Shown: positions 8,708 to 18,100 of the stretch, in pieces
How positions within the stretch are numbered: position 1 is the stretch's first letter
Layout of the letters: every line of letters starts with the position of its first letter
DNA from: Comamonas sp. KCTC 72670
GTDB taxonomy: Bacteria; Myxococcota; Myxococcia; Myxococcales; Myxococcaceae
Direction: 5' to 3'
DNA length: 64,000 nt
Assembly: GCA_014656495.1 (NCBI GenBank)
Contig: BNCN01000011.1
Coordinates: 248,001-312,000 of the forward strand
Notes under the pieces: model-generated
Database searches by the model: none
Told to the model about the DNA's origin: nothing
What the model saw: the letters and a program-made list of their open reading frames with translations, nothing else
Translations under genes and position numbers: made by a program

Positions 8708-9580
8708 ATGAACCCGCAGCCGCTCCCCGCCCCCGCTCCCGCGAGTGAGACGCCCCCCGTCGTCCCGGACTCGCTCGCCCGTCCCTTCAAGCTTTCCCGC
8801 CGCTTCGACCGGACCGGCCGCCTGCTGGGCGACTCCGCGATGGAGCGGCTGGCCAACGCGCGCGTGGTGGTGTTCGGCCTGGGCGGCGTGGGCAGCTTCG
8901 CGGCCGAGGGCCTGGTGCGCAGCGGCATTGGCCACCTGACGCTGGTGGACCACGACGACGTGTGCGTCACCAACACCAACCGCCAGCTCCACGCGACGGT
9001 GAAGGCCGTGGGCAAGCCCAAGGCGGAGCTGATGGCGCAGCGCTGCCAGGAGATCAATCCGGCGGCGAAGGTGGAGGCGGTGCGCGAGTTCTACCGCGCG
9101 GACGTGGCCGAGCAGATGCTCCAGGCCGGCCAGTACGACTTCGTGGTGGACGCCATCGACAACGTGAAGGCGAAGCTGCACCTGCTGCACCGCTGCGTGA
9201 CGCTGGGCATCCCGGTGGTCAGCTCCATGGGCGCCGCGGGCCGGCTGGACCCCACCGCCATCCGCGTGGAGGACCTGTCCGAGACGCACATGGACCCCTT
9301 CGCCAAGGACATCCGCAAGCTGCTCAAGCGCAAGTACGCGGTGGAGACGGACAAGCACACGGGCATCACCGCCGTGTACTCCATCGAGGCGCGGCGGCTG
9401 CCGGTGACGCTCCAGTACGACGACGCCACGGACGGCTTCCTGTGCGTGTGCCCGCAGGACAACGAGTTCCACACCTGCGACCACCGCACGCAGATTGACG
9501 GCAGCGTGGCCTTCGTCACGTCCTGCTTCGGGATGAACGCGGCGGGCGTGGTGGTGCGGCGGCTCGCCTCGGCCCGCTAG
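8708..9580 (+). CDS. tcdA: tRNA threonylcarbamoyladenosine dehydratase (TcdA/CsdL, ThiF/E1-like)
   Basis: 290 residues. VVVFGLGGVGSFAAEGLVRS is the nucleotide-binding glycine loop of the ThiF/MoeB/E1 fold, preceded by the family segment RRFDRTGRLLGD and followed by LTLVDHDDVCVTNTNRQ. TcdA closes N6-threonylcarbamoyladenosine at position 37 of ANN-decoding tRNAs into the cyclic form, using ATP. About 25 residues of Pro/Ala-rich N-terminus (PAPAPASETPPV) precede the conserved part, so the true start could be internal. It follows tatD and is convergent with the nuclease gene. Confidence 0.85.
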   Translation: MNPQPLPAPAPASETPPVVPDSLARPFKLSRRFDRTGRLLGDSAMERLANARVVVFGLGGVGSFAAEGLVRSGIGHLTLVDHDDVCVTNTNRQLHATVKAVGKPKAELMAQRCQEINPAAKVEAVREFYRADVAEQMLQAGQYDFVVDAIDNVKAKLHLLHRCVTLGIPVVSSMGAAGRLDPTAIRVEDLSETHMDPFAKDIRKLLKRKYAVETDKHTGITAVYSIEARRLPVTLQYDDATDGFLCVCPQDNEFHTCDHRTQIDGSVAFVTSCFGMNAAGVVVRRLASAR

Positions 9581-9590
9581 GCCGCGCGCT

Positions 9591-10574
9591 TCACGCCACC
9601 TGCTGCGGCCGGAGCGCCTCGGCCGCGGCGCCCTCGCGTCCGCAGGGACGGCGGAAGACACACCGCGCGCAGGCCGTCAGCGACTCCGTGGGCGGGAAGG
9701 CGGACGCGTCCAGCGGCGTGTTCGTGGCCGGGTCCTTCAGCAGCGCGCGCATCTTGGCGACGCTCTGCTCGAAGTGCTGGCGGAAGGAGGCCATGGCCTC
9801 CGGATTCACGGTGACCTCCTGCTCCTTGCCCTCGTTGAGGTACACGAGCGCGGCGCGCACCTTCTCCACGGGGAAGCGGTAGCGCTGCGCCACGTAGAGC
9901 GCGTAGCCGAGCACCTGCTCGTCGTAGCCCTCGCGCGACTTGCCCGTCTTCCAGTCCACCACCACCGGCGTGCCGTCCGCGTCCACGAAGGCGAAGTCGG
10001 GAATCGCGAAGACCTTGAGGCCGTCCAGGGTGAAGTGGGCGAAGTCGAAGCCCGCGTCCACCTCCAGCCACTGCTCGGGCTTGAGGCTGTGCGCCAGGTC
10101 CTTCCAGCGCGAGGTGAAGAACCAGGACAGCGCGGAGCGCACCGTCTCCCAGTTCTGCTTCCACGCCTCGTCGGGGACGGGCTCCGCGTACTCGTGCTCC
10201 ACCAGGCCGGTGAACTGCTTGCGGTACTTCTGCGACCAGTAGTTCTTCGAGCGCGAGTGACGGAAGTCGTCCTGCATCAGCTTGCGGGTGCGCGCCTCCA
10301 CCACCGCCGGGTCCACCTTGCGGCCCGCGCGCCAGTCCAGCAGCACGTCCTTGATGCTCTCGTGCACCACGCTGCCGGCCCACGTGTAGCGGTTGCCCAG
10401 CTTCTTCAGCACGTACAGCTCGCGCACGTCCTTGGGCGCATCCGCCTCCCAGCCGCCCCAGGAGCGGTAGTAGTAGAGGTAGTACGCGCGAAGGCACTCG
10501 GAGAACTTCTCGTGGCGGCTCTTGGACCAGGAGAAGTCGTTGCTGAGAGGGGGGCGCCGCATGAAGGCGCGCAT
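9591..10574 (-). CDS. PD-(D/E)XK nuclease superfamily protein (RecB/Cas4-like)
   Basis: 327 residues from 10574; a second ATG at 10562 is equally possible and neither has a clear ribosome-binding site. The N-terminus (SWSKSRHEKFSECLRAYYLY) is the usual RecB-nuclease opening with S-x-S and a Tyr-rich helix. The active-site core is FAFVDADGTPVVVDWKTGKS (D-x13-DWKTGK), and a later helix holds the expected YALY. Two to three C-terminal cysteines (CARCVFRRPCG) plus the N-terminal Cys suggest an Fe-S or zinc site as in AddB/Cas4-like nucleases. It stands alone, not in a CRISPR or RecBCD locus. A role in DNA repair is inferred from fold only. Confidence 0.82.
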   Translation of the reverse strand: MRAFMRRPPLSNDFSWSKSRHEKFSECLRAYYLYYYRSWGGWEADAPKDVRELYVLKKLGNRYTWAGSVVHESIKDVLLDWRAGRKVDPAVVEARTRKLMQDDFRHSRSKNYWSQKYRKQFTGLVEHEYAEPVPDEAWKQNWETVRSALSWFFTSRWKDLAHSLKPEQWLEVDAGFDFAHFTLDGLKVFAIPDFAFVDADGTPVVVDWKTGKSREGYDEQVLGYALYVAQRYRFPVEKVRAALVYLNEGKEQEVTVNPEAMASFRQHFEQSVAKMRALLKDPATNTPLDASAFPPTESLTACARCVFRRPCGREGAAAEALRPQQVA

Positions 10575-10685
10575 CCTAGGCGTTCGCCCGCTTCATCAGA
10601 AGGGGAACAGGCGAGGAAACAGGCCCCCGCTGGTCGTTGAAAGACAATCCCCTCAGGCAACCAGGAAGGTATGGTGCGTGCCGGC

Positions 10686-11498
10686 ATGAAAACCCAACCC
10701 TTCAAGGGCCGGGTGGTCCTCATCACGGGGGCTTCCGGAGGCATTGGCAGGGCGGCGGCGAAGGCCTACGCGGCTGCGGGCGCGGATGTGGTCCTGGCCG
10801 CCCGGCGTCAAACGGAGCTCGAGGATGCAGCCCGTGAAGTGTCGTCACTGGGCGTGAGGGCACTGCCCGTGCGGTGCGACGTGACGGTGGGCGAGGACGT
10901 GGCCCGGCTGATGGCGGAGACGGACGCCGCGTTCGGCGGGCTGGATGTGCTCGTCAACAACGCGGGCCGGGGGACGTACGGGCCGCTGGAGGCCATGGGC
11001 GAGGCCCAGCTCCGGCAGGTCTTCGAGTTGAACGTCATCAGCCTGTGGCGGGTGACGCAAGCGGCCCTGCCCCTGCTGCGCAAGCGGCGGGGCGCGCAGG
11101 TGGTCAACGTCAGCTCGGTGCTGGGCCATCGGGGCCTGCCGCTGCTCGGCGCCTATTGCGCGTCCAAGGCCGCGGTGAATGTGATGACGGAGTCGCTTCG
11201 CGCGGAGCTCGCCGCGGAGGGCATCCGGGTGCTGCTCGTGTCCCCCGGCTTCACGGAGAGCGACTTCCGAGAGAACCGCCTCAACGCGGAGGGCTGGAAG
11301 CAGGAGGCCATTCCCCTGAAGGCCATGTCCGCCGAAGAGGTCGCCGGCGCCATGGTCCGCGCGAGCCGCCGGGGGCACCGGGACACCGTGCTCACGCTGC
11401 CGGGCCGGGTGATGGTGCTCGCCAACCGGTGGGCCCCCGCCCTGTTCGACCGCGTCGCCCGCCGCATGGCGGCTGAAATGAAGAAGAAGCGCTCATGA
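10686..11498 (+). CDS. SDR-family NAD(P)-dependent oxidoreductase
   Basis: 270 residues from the ATG at 10686. Another ATG lies in frame at 10671, and the AGGAAGG at 10663 is too close to that one and rather far from this one, so the start is unsure. Classical short-chain dehydrogenase motifs are all present: VVLITGASGGIGRA (cofactor loop), NNAGRGTYG, the catalytic serine in NVSSVLGHRG, and YCASKAAV (Y-x3-K). The cofactor-strand end ARR suggests NADPH. Substrate unknown. Its stop overlaps the mutY start by 4 bp (ATGA), so the two are translationally coupled. Confidence 0.85.
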   Translation: MKTQPFKGRVVLITGASGGIGRAAAKAYAAAGADVVLAARRQTELEDAAREVSSLGVRALPVRCDVTVGEDVARLMAETDAAFGGLDVLVNNAGRGTYGPLEAMGEAQLRQVFELNVISLWRVTQAALPLLRKRRGAQVVNVSSVLGHRGLPLLGAYCASKAAVNVMTESLRAELAAEGIRVLLVSPGFTESDFRENRLNAEGWKQEAIPLKAMSAEEVAGAMVRASRRGHRDTVLTLPGRVMVLANRWAPALFDRVARRMAAEMKKKRS

Positions 11499-12913
11499 CC
11501 TCCCGCAGTCCCCGCGCGAAGACGTCCGCCGCTGATGCCGCGCCGAAGTCGAAGAGCAGCCGCCGAGCCGCCCAAGAAGGAGTGAATGCTGCGCCGACGG
11601 GTGACGGCCCTGCACAGAAGCTCCGGGCGGGACGCACCACCGCCGATGTAGCGGAAGCGAACCTGGACGGCGCATCGTCCGAGGCCCCCGCACGAAAGCC
11701 TCGCGCGAAGCGCACCAGCAGCGACAGCGTGTCAGCGGACATGGGCGCCGCAACGGCCGAGGCCCCCGCACGGAAGCCCCGCGCGGGGCGGCCACCGGCG
11801 ACTCCGCTGGTGGCCACCGTGTCGCCCACGTCAGAGCACCTCACCAGCGTGCGCGCGCCGCTCCTGGGCTGGTACGACCGGAACAAGCGCGACCTGCCGT
11901 GGCGCCGGACAAAGGACGCGTACGCCATCTGGCTGAGCGAGGTCATGCTCCAGCAGACCCAGGTGTCGACGGTGATTCCCTACTGGGAGCGCTTCCTCAA
12001 GCGCTTTCCGACCGTGCGCGCCTTGGCGTCCGCTCCCCTCGATGACGTGCTCTCGGGCTGGAAGGGCCTGGGCTACTACACGCGCGCTCGCAACCTGCAC
12101 CGCGCCGCGCAGGAAATCGTCGCGCGATGTGGCGGCGCCCTGCCCTCCACGGCGGCGGAGCTGCTCGAGTTGCCCGGCTTCGGCCGCTACACCGCCGGCG
12201 CGGTGGCCTCCATCGCCTTCGGAGAGGAAGCCCCGCTGGTGGACGGCAACGTCGCCCGGGTGCTGTCCCGCATCTTCGAGGTCGAGGGTCTCCCCGGAGA
12301 CCGTCAACGCGAGGCCACCCTATGGGCGCTCGCCACCGCGCTGGTGAAGGGCGAGCGGCCCGGGGACCTCAATCAGGCCCTCATGGAGCACGGCGCCACC
12401 ACGTGCCGGCCCGAGAATCCGCTGTGCCTCTTGTGCCCCGTGCGCGGGGCCTGCGTCGCCTTCCGCAAGGGCCGCGTGGACGAGCTCCCCCCCGCCAAGG
12501 TGCGCGCCACGCCCAAGAAGCTGACGCTGGCCGTCGCCGTGTGGCCCCACGCGGGCACCCTCCTCTTCGCGCGCCGCGCGGACGCCGGGCTCTTCGGCGG
12601 CCTGTGGGAGCTTCCCGCCGCGGAAGTCCCCGAAGACGCGACGGACGCCGAAGCCCGTGCGCGGCTCGCCGCGGCGCTGGGCGTCGACGTGACGCTGGAA
12701 GCGCCGCTGGGCACGGTGAAGCGGCAGCTCACCCACCGCGACCTCACGCTGCGGCTGCTGCGCGTCTCCGGCCCGCGCAGGCCCACCCGCTGCGACGCGT
12801 TCCAGGAGCTGCGTTGGTGCAGCGCCAAGGACGCCGAGGCGCTGGGCATGAGCACGGCCATGCAGCGGGCGCTCGACACCGCGCTCGGCGCTGGGGTGCT
12901 GGCAGGCGGTTGA
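11495..12913 (+). CDS. mutY: A/G-specific adenine glycosylase MutY with a basic N-terminal tail
   Basis: 472 residues; typical MutY is about 350. From about residue 120: LPWRRTKDAYAIWLSEVMLQ with the catalytic Glu, QQTQVSTV, the helix-hairpin-helix LPGFGRYTAGA, DGNVARVLSR with the catalytic Asp, the [4Fe-4S] set C-x6-C-x2-C-x5-C (CRPENPLCLLCPVRGAC), and a Nudix-like C-terminal domain that reads 8-oxoG. MutY removes adenine mispaired with 8-oxoguanine. The first 110 residues are an added Ala/Lys/Arg/Pro-rich tail with three repeats (PAQKLRAGRT, PARKPRAKRT, PARKPRAGRP) resembling AT-hooks. The start overlaps the SDR stop by 4 bp, which supports the long form. Confidence 0.92.
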   Translation: MTSRSPRAKTSAADAAPKSKSSRRAAQEGVNAAPTGDGPAQKLRAGRTTADVAEANLDGASSEAPARKPRAKRTSSDSVSADMGAATAEAPARKPRAGRPPATPLVATVSPTSEHLTSVRAPLLGWYDRNKRDLPWRRTKDAYAIWLSEVMLQQTQVSTVIPYWERFLKRFPTVRALASAPLDDVLSGWKGLGYYTRARNLHRAAQEIVARCGGALPSTAAELLELPGFGRYTAGAVASIAFGEEAPLVDGNVARVLSRIFEVEGLPGDRQREATLWALATALVKGERPGDLNQALMEHGATTCRPENPLCLLCPVRGACVAFRKGRVDELPPAKVRATPKKLTLAVAVWPHAGTLLFARRADAGLFGGLWELPAAEVPEDATDAEARARLAAALGVDVTLEAPLGTVKRQLTHRDLTLRLLRVSGPRRPTRCDAFQELRWCSAKDAEALGMSTAMQRALDTALGAGVLAGG

Positions 12914-12949
12914 GCGCACAGACGCAACCCGGCACGTGCCCTGTCCTCC

Positions 12950-12980
12950 GTCCGACAGCAAGCCAGTCCTCCTGTCGGAC
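12950..12980. terminator. Hairpin after mutY, possible terminator
   Basis: Perfect 9-bp inverted repeat GTCCGACAG (12950-12958) and CTGTCGGAC (12972-12980) with a 13-nt loop, 37 bp after the mutY stop. There is no T-run after it, so an operator for the DUF2934 gene downstream is an alternative. Confidence 0.4.
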
Positions 12981-13068
12981 TGACAACCCAGAGAATGCCG
13001 TGCCGGTTTCATCCCGCGCTGGGGCGACTCAATGTCCGCGGACCCCTTCCCTCTGGAGGAATCCGCGC

Positions 13069-13293
13069 ATGGCTCGCCACAACGCCAACAAGCAGCACAG
13101 CCCGGCCGCGAAGAAGGCGCCGGCCGCGTCCGCTGACATCAAGCCCCGGGCCTCGGAGTCCCGCCCGAGTCCCTCGAACGAGCAGATCGCGCGCCGGGCC
13201 TACGAAATCTTCCTCGCCCGGGGCGGCACGCACGGCAGCTCCGAGCAGGACTGGTTCCAGGCCGAGCGCGAGCTGCGGCTCGGCCGGCAGTAG
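13069..13293 (+). CDS. DUF2934-domain small protein
   Basis: 74 residues. The basic Ala/Lys-rich N-terminus (NKQHSPAAKKAPAA) is followed by the DUF2934 core: IARRAYEIFLARGG, then SSEQDWFQAERELR. Function of this family is unknown. The ATG at 13069 has a strong ribosome-binding site, CTCTGGAGGA, which fixes the start; the frame is open further upstream but without another such site. Convergent with the MetE-like gene, whose stop is 8 bp away. Confidence 0.78.
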   Translation: MARHNANKQHSPAAKKAPAASADIKPRASESRPSPSNEQIARRAYEIFLARGGTHGSSEQDWFQAERELRLGRQ

Positions 13294-13301
13294 CGCCCCT
13301 G

Positions 13302-14393
13302 TCAGTGGGGGTTCGTGGCGCCAACGGGGGGCCGCTCAGCGGAGAGCGCCCCTCGGAGCCGCCGCTGAGCCGCCTTCAGCTCTTCCAGGATGCGCTCGGC
13401 GTCGCCCACCGAGCGCATCGCGAGACCGCACGCGGGCGTCAGCACCACGGTGGACACCACCTGCGCGAAGGTGAAGCCGCGAGGCAGCGCCGCCTTCAGC
13501 GTGGCCTCCACCGAATCCACCAGCTCCCCGACCTCGTACGCGGACGCCAGGTCCGTGGGGATGATGCCCAGGCTCAGCGTCGCGCCCGACGCGAGGAAGC
13601 GCTCCAGCGCGGCGCTCGACTCCACCATGGCATCCAGCGACAGCCTCACATCCAGCGACAACAGGTCCGGCTGGACGTCCAGCAACGCCGCCCAGTCCGT
13701 GTTGCCGCAGCAGTGCAGCCCCACCAGCGCGCCCTCACGCTGCAGGGCGACCACCAACAACTTCAACTCCTGCATCGCAATCAAGTGACGGGGATTCGTG
13801 CGCTGGAGCGCGAAGAGCCCGGGCTCGTCCAGGTAGAAGAGCGGCGTGGTGCCCGCGCGGCGCAGCGCCTTCACCATGGCCAACGCGCGCGCCAGCGTCA
13901 GGCGGAACATCGCCTCATCCAGGCCCGGTACATCCAACGTGGGCCGGCCGTCCGGCGTGCGCGCCACCGAACGCACCGTGAAGGGCCCCGCGAGCTGCGC
14001 CTTGGCGAAGGCCAGCTTCCGCGTCTCCACTTCCCACAAGAAGGGGCGCCACGCGCGGCACGCCTCGGGTGAGGGCTCGAAGGCCTCGAACTGACCAGAC
14101 TGGAACGCGGCCTCCAACCGGGCCTCGAAGGCGGCGCGCCCGGCTTGCCACGCCGTCAGGTCGACGGTGCACAGCCCCTCGTCGTCGAAGGACAGGCCCG
14201 GAAGGCCCTCCAGGGCCGCGGGAATCATCAACTCCGAGGGCTTGCCCACGGGCAGCTGCGGCAGGAACGGGATGTCCAGCGCCAACGCGGCCTGGAGCCC
14301 CAGCTCCACTTGCGTGTGCGGCAAGCTCCCGATTCCGGTGGTGGCGCAGGCAGGCAGCAACTGGACGGCTCGACGGATGTTCGGCGCGCTCAT
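13302..14393 (-). CDS. Short MetE-like methionine synthase / methylcobalamin-type methyltransferase
   Basis: 363 residues from the ATG at 14393 (MSAPNIRRAVQLLPACATTG). It corresponds to the C-terminal catalytic barrel of cobalamin-independent methionine synthase only. The opening TGIGSLPHT is the barrel start, GLHCCGNTDW supplies the His and Cys zinc ligands, and LTPACGLAM near the C-terminus supplies the second Cys. Stand-alone core-MetE proteins of this kind are known to transfer methyl groups from methyl-corrinoids or related donors to homocysteine. Which donor is used here is inference. It lies close to metH and the ArsR-methyltransferase gene, which fits a methionine-related role. Confidence 0.72.
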   Translation of the reverse strand: MSAPNIRRAVQLLPACATTGIGSLPHTQVELGLQAALALDIPFLPQLPVGKPSELMIPAALEGLPGLSFDDEGLCTVDLTAWQAGRAAFEARLEAAFQSGQFEAFEPSPEACRAWRPFLWEVETRKLAFAKAQLAGPFTVRSVARTPDGRPTLDVPGLDEAMFRLTLARALAMVKALRRAGTTPLFYLDEPGLFALQRTNPRHLIAMQELKLLVVALQREGALVGLHCCGNTDWAALLDVQPDLLSLDVRLSLDAMVESSAALERFLASGATLSLGIIPTDLASAYEVGELVDSVEATLKAALPRGFTFAQVVSTVVLTPACGLAMRSVGDAERILEELKAAQRRLRGALSAERPPVGATNPH

Positions 14394-14532
14394 GGCGCGG
14401 ACTCTACCCGCTCCCCGGCGCCCGGGTGTGCCTGCCCATCCCCGTTGCGCCGGGTTCCCGACCTTCCCGTCCAGCAACAACGTTCCACCCGAGAACCGGA
14501 GAGCACCCCGGTGGACAGGGAGGGGGGCGGAG

Positions 14533-15132
14533 ATGAACAGGCGGATGGGATGGTGGGGAACAGGCACCCTGGCGGCGGCAGTGCTCGCCGGCCCCGCGCT
14601 CGCGGAGACACCTCGCGTCAAGGCACAGCCCGCCCCGGGCTTCGGGGCCGCGGGCCTGACGGTGCGCAGCGGCGTGGCGGCCTGGTCGGGCAACGTGGGC
14701 GAGGAGACGGGCGTGGGAACCTTCCTGGCCCTCGTGGGAGAAATCCCCGTCGTCACCGCGGTGGGCCTGGAGGTGGGCTACGAGGGCTCCGCCAACGGCT
14801 ATGACGACGCCCGGCGCGGCACGCTGTGGCGGCACAACGGCGGAGTGCTGGCCAAGGTGGGCCCGACGCTCTTCTCTCAGTGGAAGCCCTTCGTCGGCGC
14901 GGGCGCGGGCGTCAGCTACTTCCACCCGACGCCCATGGACGTGGGCAGCGCCTTCAAGAAGGGCTGGGGCGCGGAGGTGCCGCTCGCCGCCGGACTCGAG
15001 TACCGGTACAGCGGCGTCACCGCCGGCCTGCGCGCCACCTACCGCGTGCTGGTGGCCCGGGACTTCGCGCCGACGAGCGCGGACGTGGGCAACCTCTTCA
15101 GCGGGGACCTCAGCCTGGGCATGCGCTTCTAA
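14533..15132 (+). CDS. Putative outer-membrane beta-barrel protein with signal peptide
   Basis: 199 residues from the ATG at 14533. Residues 1-25 form a cleavable signal peptide (WWGTGTLAAAVLAGPALA). The mature part alternates polar and hydrophobic residues in strand-like blocks rich in Gly and Tyr (TAVGLEVGYEGSANGYDD, AAGLEYRYSGVTAGLRATYR) and ends in an aromatic residue (LSLGMRF), the C-terminal signature of beta-barrel outer-membrane proteins. About eight strands would fit this length. The AGATG context is preceded by GGGGGGCGG. It is divergent from the MetE-like gene and convergent with metH. Confidence 0.7.
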   Translation: MNRRMGWWGTGTLAAAVLAGPALAETPRVKAQPAPGFGAAGLTVRSGVAAWSGNVGEETGVGTFLALVGEIPVVTAVGLEVGYEGSANGYDDARRGTLWRHNGGVLAKVGPTLFSQWKPFVGAGAGVSYFHPTPMDVGSAFKKGWGAEVPLAAGLEYRYSGVTAGLRATYRVLVARDFAPTSADVGNLFSGDLSLGMRF

Positions 15133-15141
15133 GCCAGGACC

Positions 15142-18100
15142 TCACGTCACCGAGAAGTACGACGCCTGCGGGTGGTGGAAGACGATGGCGGACACCGACG
15201 CCTCCGGCTCCATCATGGAGCCGTCGGTGAGCTGCACGCCGATGTCCTCCGGCCGCAGCGCGGCGAACAGCTTCGACTGATCCTCCAGCCTCGGACACGC
15301 CGGATAGCCGAAGGAGTAGCGCTTGCCCGCGTACTCCGCGCGGAAGCGCTCCAGCATCGTCATGTCCGGCCGGTCCGGCGTGCCCCACATGCTGCGAAGC
15401 TGGGTGTGCAGCAGCTCCGCGTAGCCCTCGGCCGTCTCCAGCGCCAGGGCCTGCACCGCGTGCATCTTCAGGAACTCGCCCTTCGCCTTGAGCTCCTCGG
15501 CCAGCTCGCGGATGCCCGCGCCGGCGGTGACGACGAACATGGCCACGTTGTCCGTGGGCGCGCCGCCCTCCAGCGGGCGCAGGTAGTCCGAGAGGCACAG
15601 CCCGCCCTCCCGGTCCTGGCGCGGGAAGTCGAAGGACGCGGCCTCCTTGCCCGTGGCGCCGTCGAACAGCACCACCCGGTTGCCGTCACTGCCCGCCTTG
15701 AAGAACTGGAACACGGCGCGCGCCTGCATGACGCCGCCGCGCAGGAAGCCCTTCAGCTCCTCCACCGCCTCCTTGAGCGCCAGCGCCTTGCGGCCCTCCT
15801 CCGTCTTCGCCAGCTCCGCCTCGCCCGGCGTGCCCAGCACACGCGACGAGGAGCGCAGGCCCAGGTGGCGGCCGTACAGCATCACCGGGTTGATGAAGCG
15901 CCAGATGTGGTCCAGCGGCGTGTTGGACAACACGTGGCGCTCCCAGTCCGGGGCGGACGGGACGGCGTCGAGCACCTTCACCTCCGCGCTGCGCCCGCGC
16001 GACACCTGCGCCGCCGGCGCCGGACGCTCCTTCACCTCACGCGCCAGCTTCTCGCGGCGCACGGCCAGGTCGCCCCGGAGCTTCTCGTGCGAGGCCGGGT
16101 CCACAATCTGCTTGGCGAGGTCCAGGCCGCTCATCGCGTCCTGCGCGTAGGCCACGGTGCCGCCGCCGTAGGCCGGGGCGATGTTGCGGTCCACGAAGTT
16201 TCGGCTGAGCGCGGCGCCGCCCACCAGGATGGGCGTCTCCACCCCCGCGCGCCGCAGGTCCTCCGCGGTGGCCACCATCTGGTGCGCGCTCTTCACCAGC
16301 AGGCCCGACAGGCCGAGGATGTCCGGCCGGTGCTCGCGCACGGCCTGCACCAGCTGCTCGGGCGGCACCTTGATGCCCAGGTTCACCACCTGGAAGCCGT
16401 TGTTGGCCAGGATGATTTCCACCAGGTTCTTGCCGATGTCGTGCACATCGCCCTTGACCGTGGCGAGCACCACCTTGCCGCGCTGGGCCGCCTGGGCCTG
16501 GCTCATGTGCGGCTCCAGGAAGCCCACCGCGGCCTTCATGGACTCGGCGCTCTGGAGCACCTCGGCGACAATCAGCTCGTTGGCGCCGAAGAGCCGGCCC
16601 ACCTCGTCCATGCCCTTCATCAGCGGCCCGTTGATGATTTCCAGCGGCGGGTACTTCTGCATCGCCAGCTCCAGGTCGGCGATGAGGCCGTCGCGCGTGC
16701 CCTCGATGATGTAGCGCTGGAGCCGCTCCTCCAGGGGCAGCGTGCTCACTTGAACGCGCGCCGGCTTGCGCTCGCGGAAGTGCGCGGCGAAGGGCGTCAC
16801 CGGGTCCGCGCCCCGGTTGTAGAGGAGGTCCTCGGACAGCCTGCGCTCCTCCTCCGGCAGGGACGGGTAGCGCTCCAGCTTCTCGGAGTTCACCAGCGCC
16901 ATGTCCAGGCCCGCCTGGACGTTGTGGTACAGGAAGACGGAGTTGAGCACCTCGCGGCCCGCGGTGGGCAGGCCGAAGGACACGTTGGAGATGCCCAGCA
17001 CCGTCTTGCAGCGCGGGAAGCGCTGCTTGATGAGCCGCACGCCTTCAATCGTCTCCACGCCGCTGCCCGTGTACTGCGCGTCGCCAGAGGCGCACGGGAA
17101 GACGAGCGGGTCGAAGTACAGGTCCTCCGGCTTCATCCCGTACTTCTTCGTCAGCAGCTCGTACGAGCGCTCCGCCACCTCCAGCTTGCGCTGGCGCGTG
17201 ACGGCCATGCCCACCTCGTCGATGCAGCCCACCACCAGCGCCGCGCCGAAGCGGCGGGCCAGCGGCACCACCTTCTCGAAGCGCTCCTCGCCGTCCTCCA
17301 GGTTGACCGAGTTGATGATGGCCTTGCCCTGGCTGTACGTGAGCGCCATCTCGATGACGGCCTCGTCGGTGGAGTCAATCATCAAGGGCACGCGCACCTT
17401 CTTGATGACCACCTCCAGGAAGCTGCGCATGTCCTCCAGCTCGTCGCGGTCCGGGTTGGCCAGGCAGATGTCGATGACCTGCGCGCCGCGCTTCACCTGC
17501 GCGCGGGCAATCTCCGACGCGTCGTCGAACTGGCCCGCGACGATGAGCTCCTTGAACTTCTTGCTGCCGATGACGTTGGTGCGCTCACCCACGATGAGGG
17601 GGCGCAGCTCGTCCGTCACCTCCAGGTAGTCCACGCCGGACAGCGAGGCCCGGGGCTGGGGCGCGCCGGCGCGCGGCTTCAGGCCCTCCACGGCCTTGGC
17701 CAGCGCGGTGATGTGCCCCGCGTGCGTGCCGCAACAGCCCCCCACCACGCTGAGCCAGCCCTGCTCACAGAAGCGCCGCACGGAGCGCGCCAGCATCTCC
17801 GGCGTCTCCAGGTAGTGGCCGTTCTCGTCCGGCAGGCCCGCGTTGGGGACACACGACACGGGGAACGCGCTCATCGCGGCCAGCGAGCGCAGGTGGTCCG
17901 TCATGAAGTCCGGGCCCGTGGCGCAGTTGAGGCCCAGGTACAGCAGGTCCGCGTGCTCCAGCGACGCGGCCAGGCTCTCCACGCTCTGCCCGGCGAGCAT
18001 CGTGCCCATGGGCTCAATCGTCCCGGACACCGCCACCGGCAGCGCGTAGCCCAGCTTCTGGAACGCCCGCTCGACGCCCAGCAGCGCGGCCTTCACGTTG

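Noticed and set aside
9591-10574. Cas4 of a CRISPR system
   Set aside because: The PD-(D/E)XK protein has Cas4-like features but stands between tcdA and an SDR gene with no cas genes or repeats.
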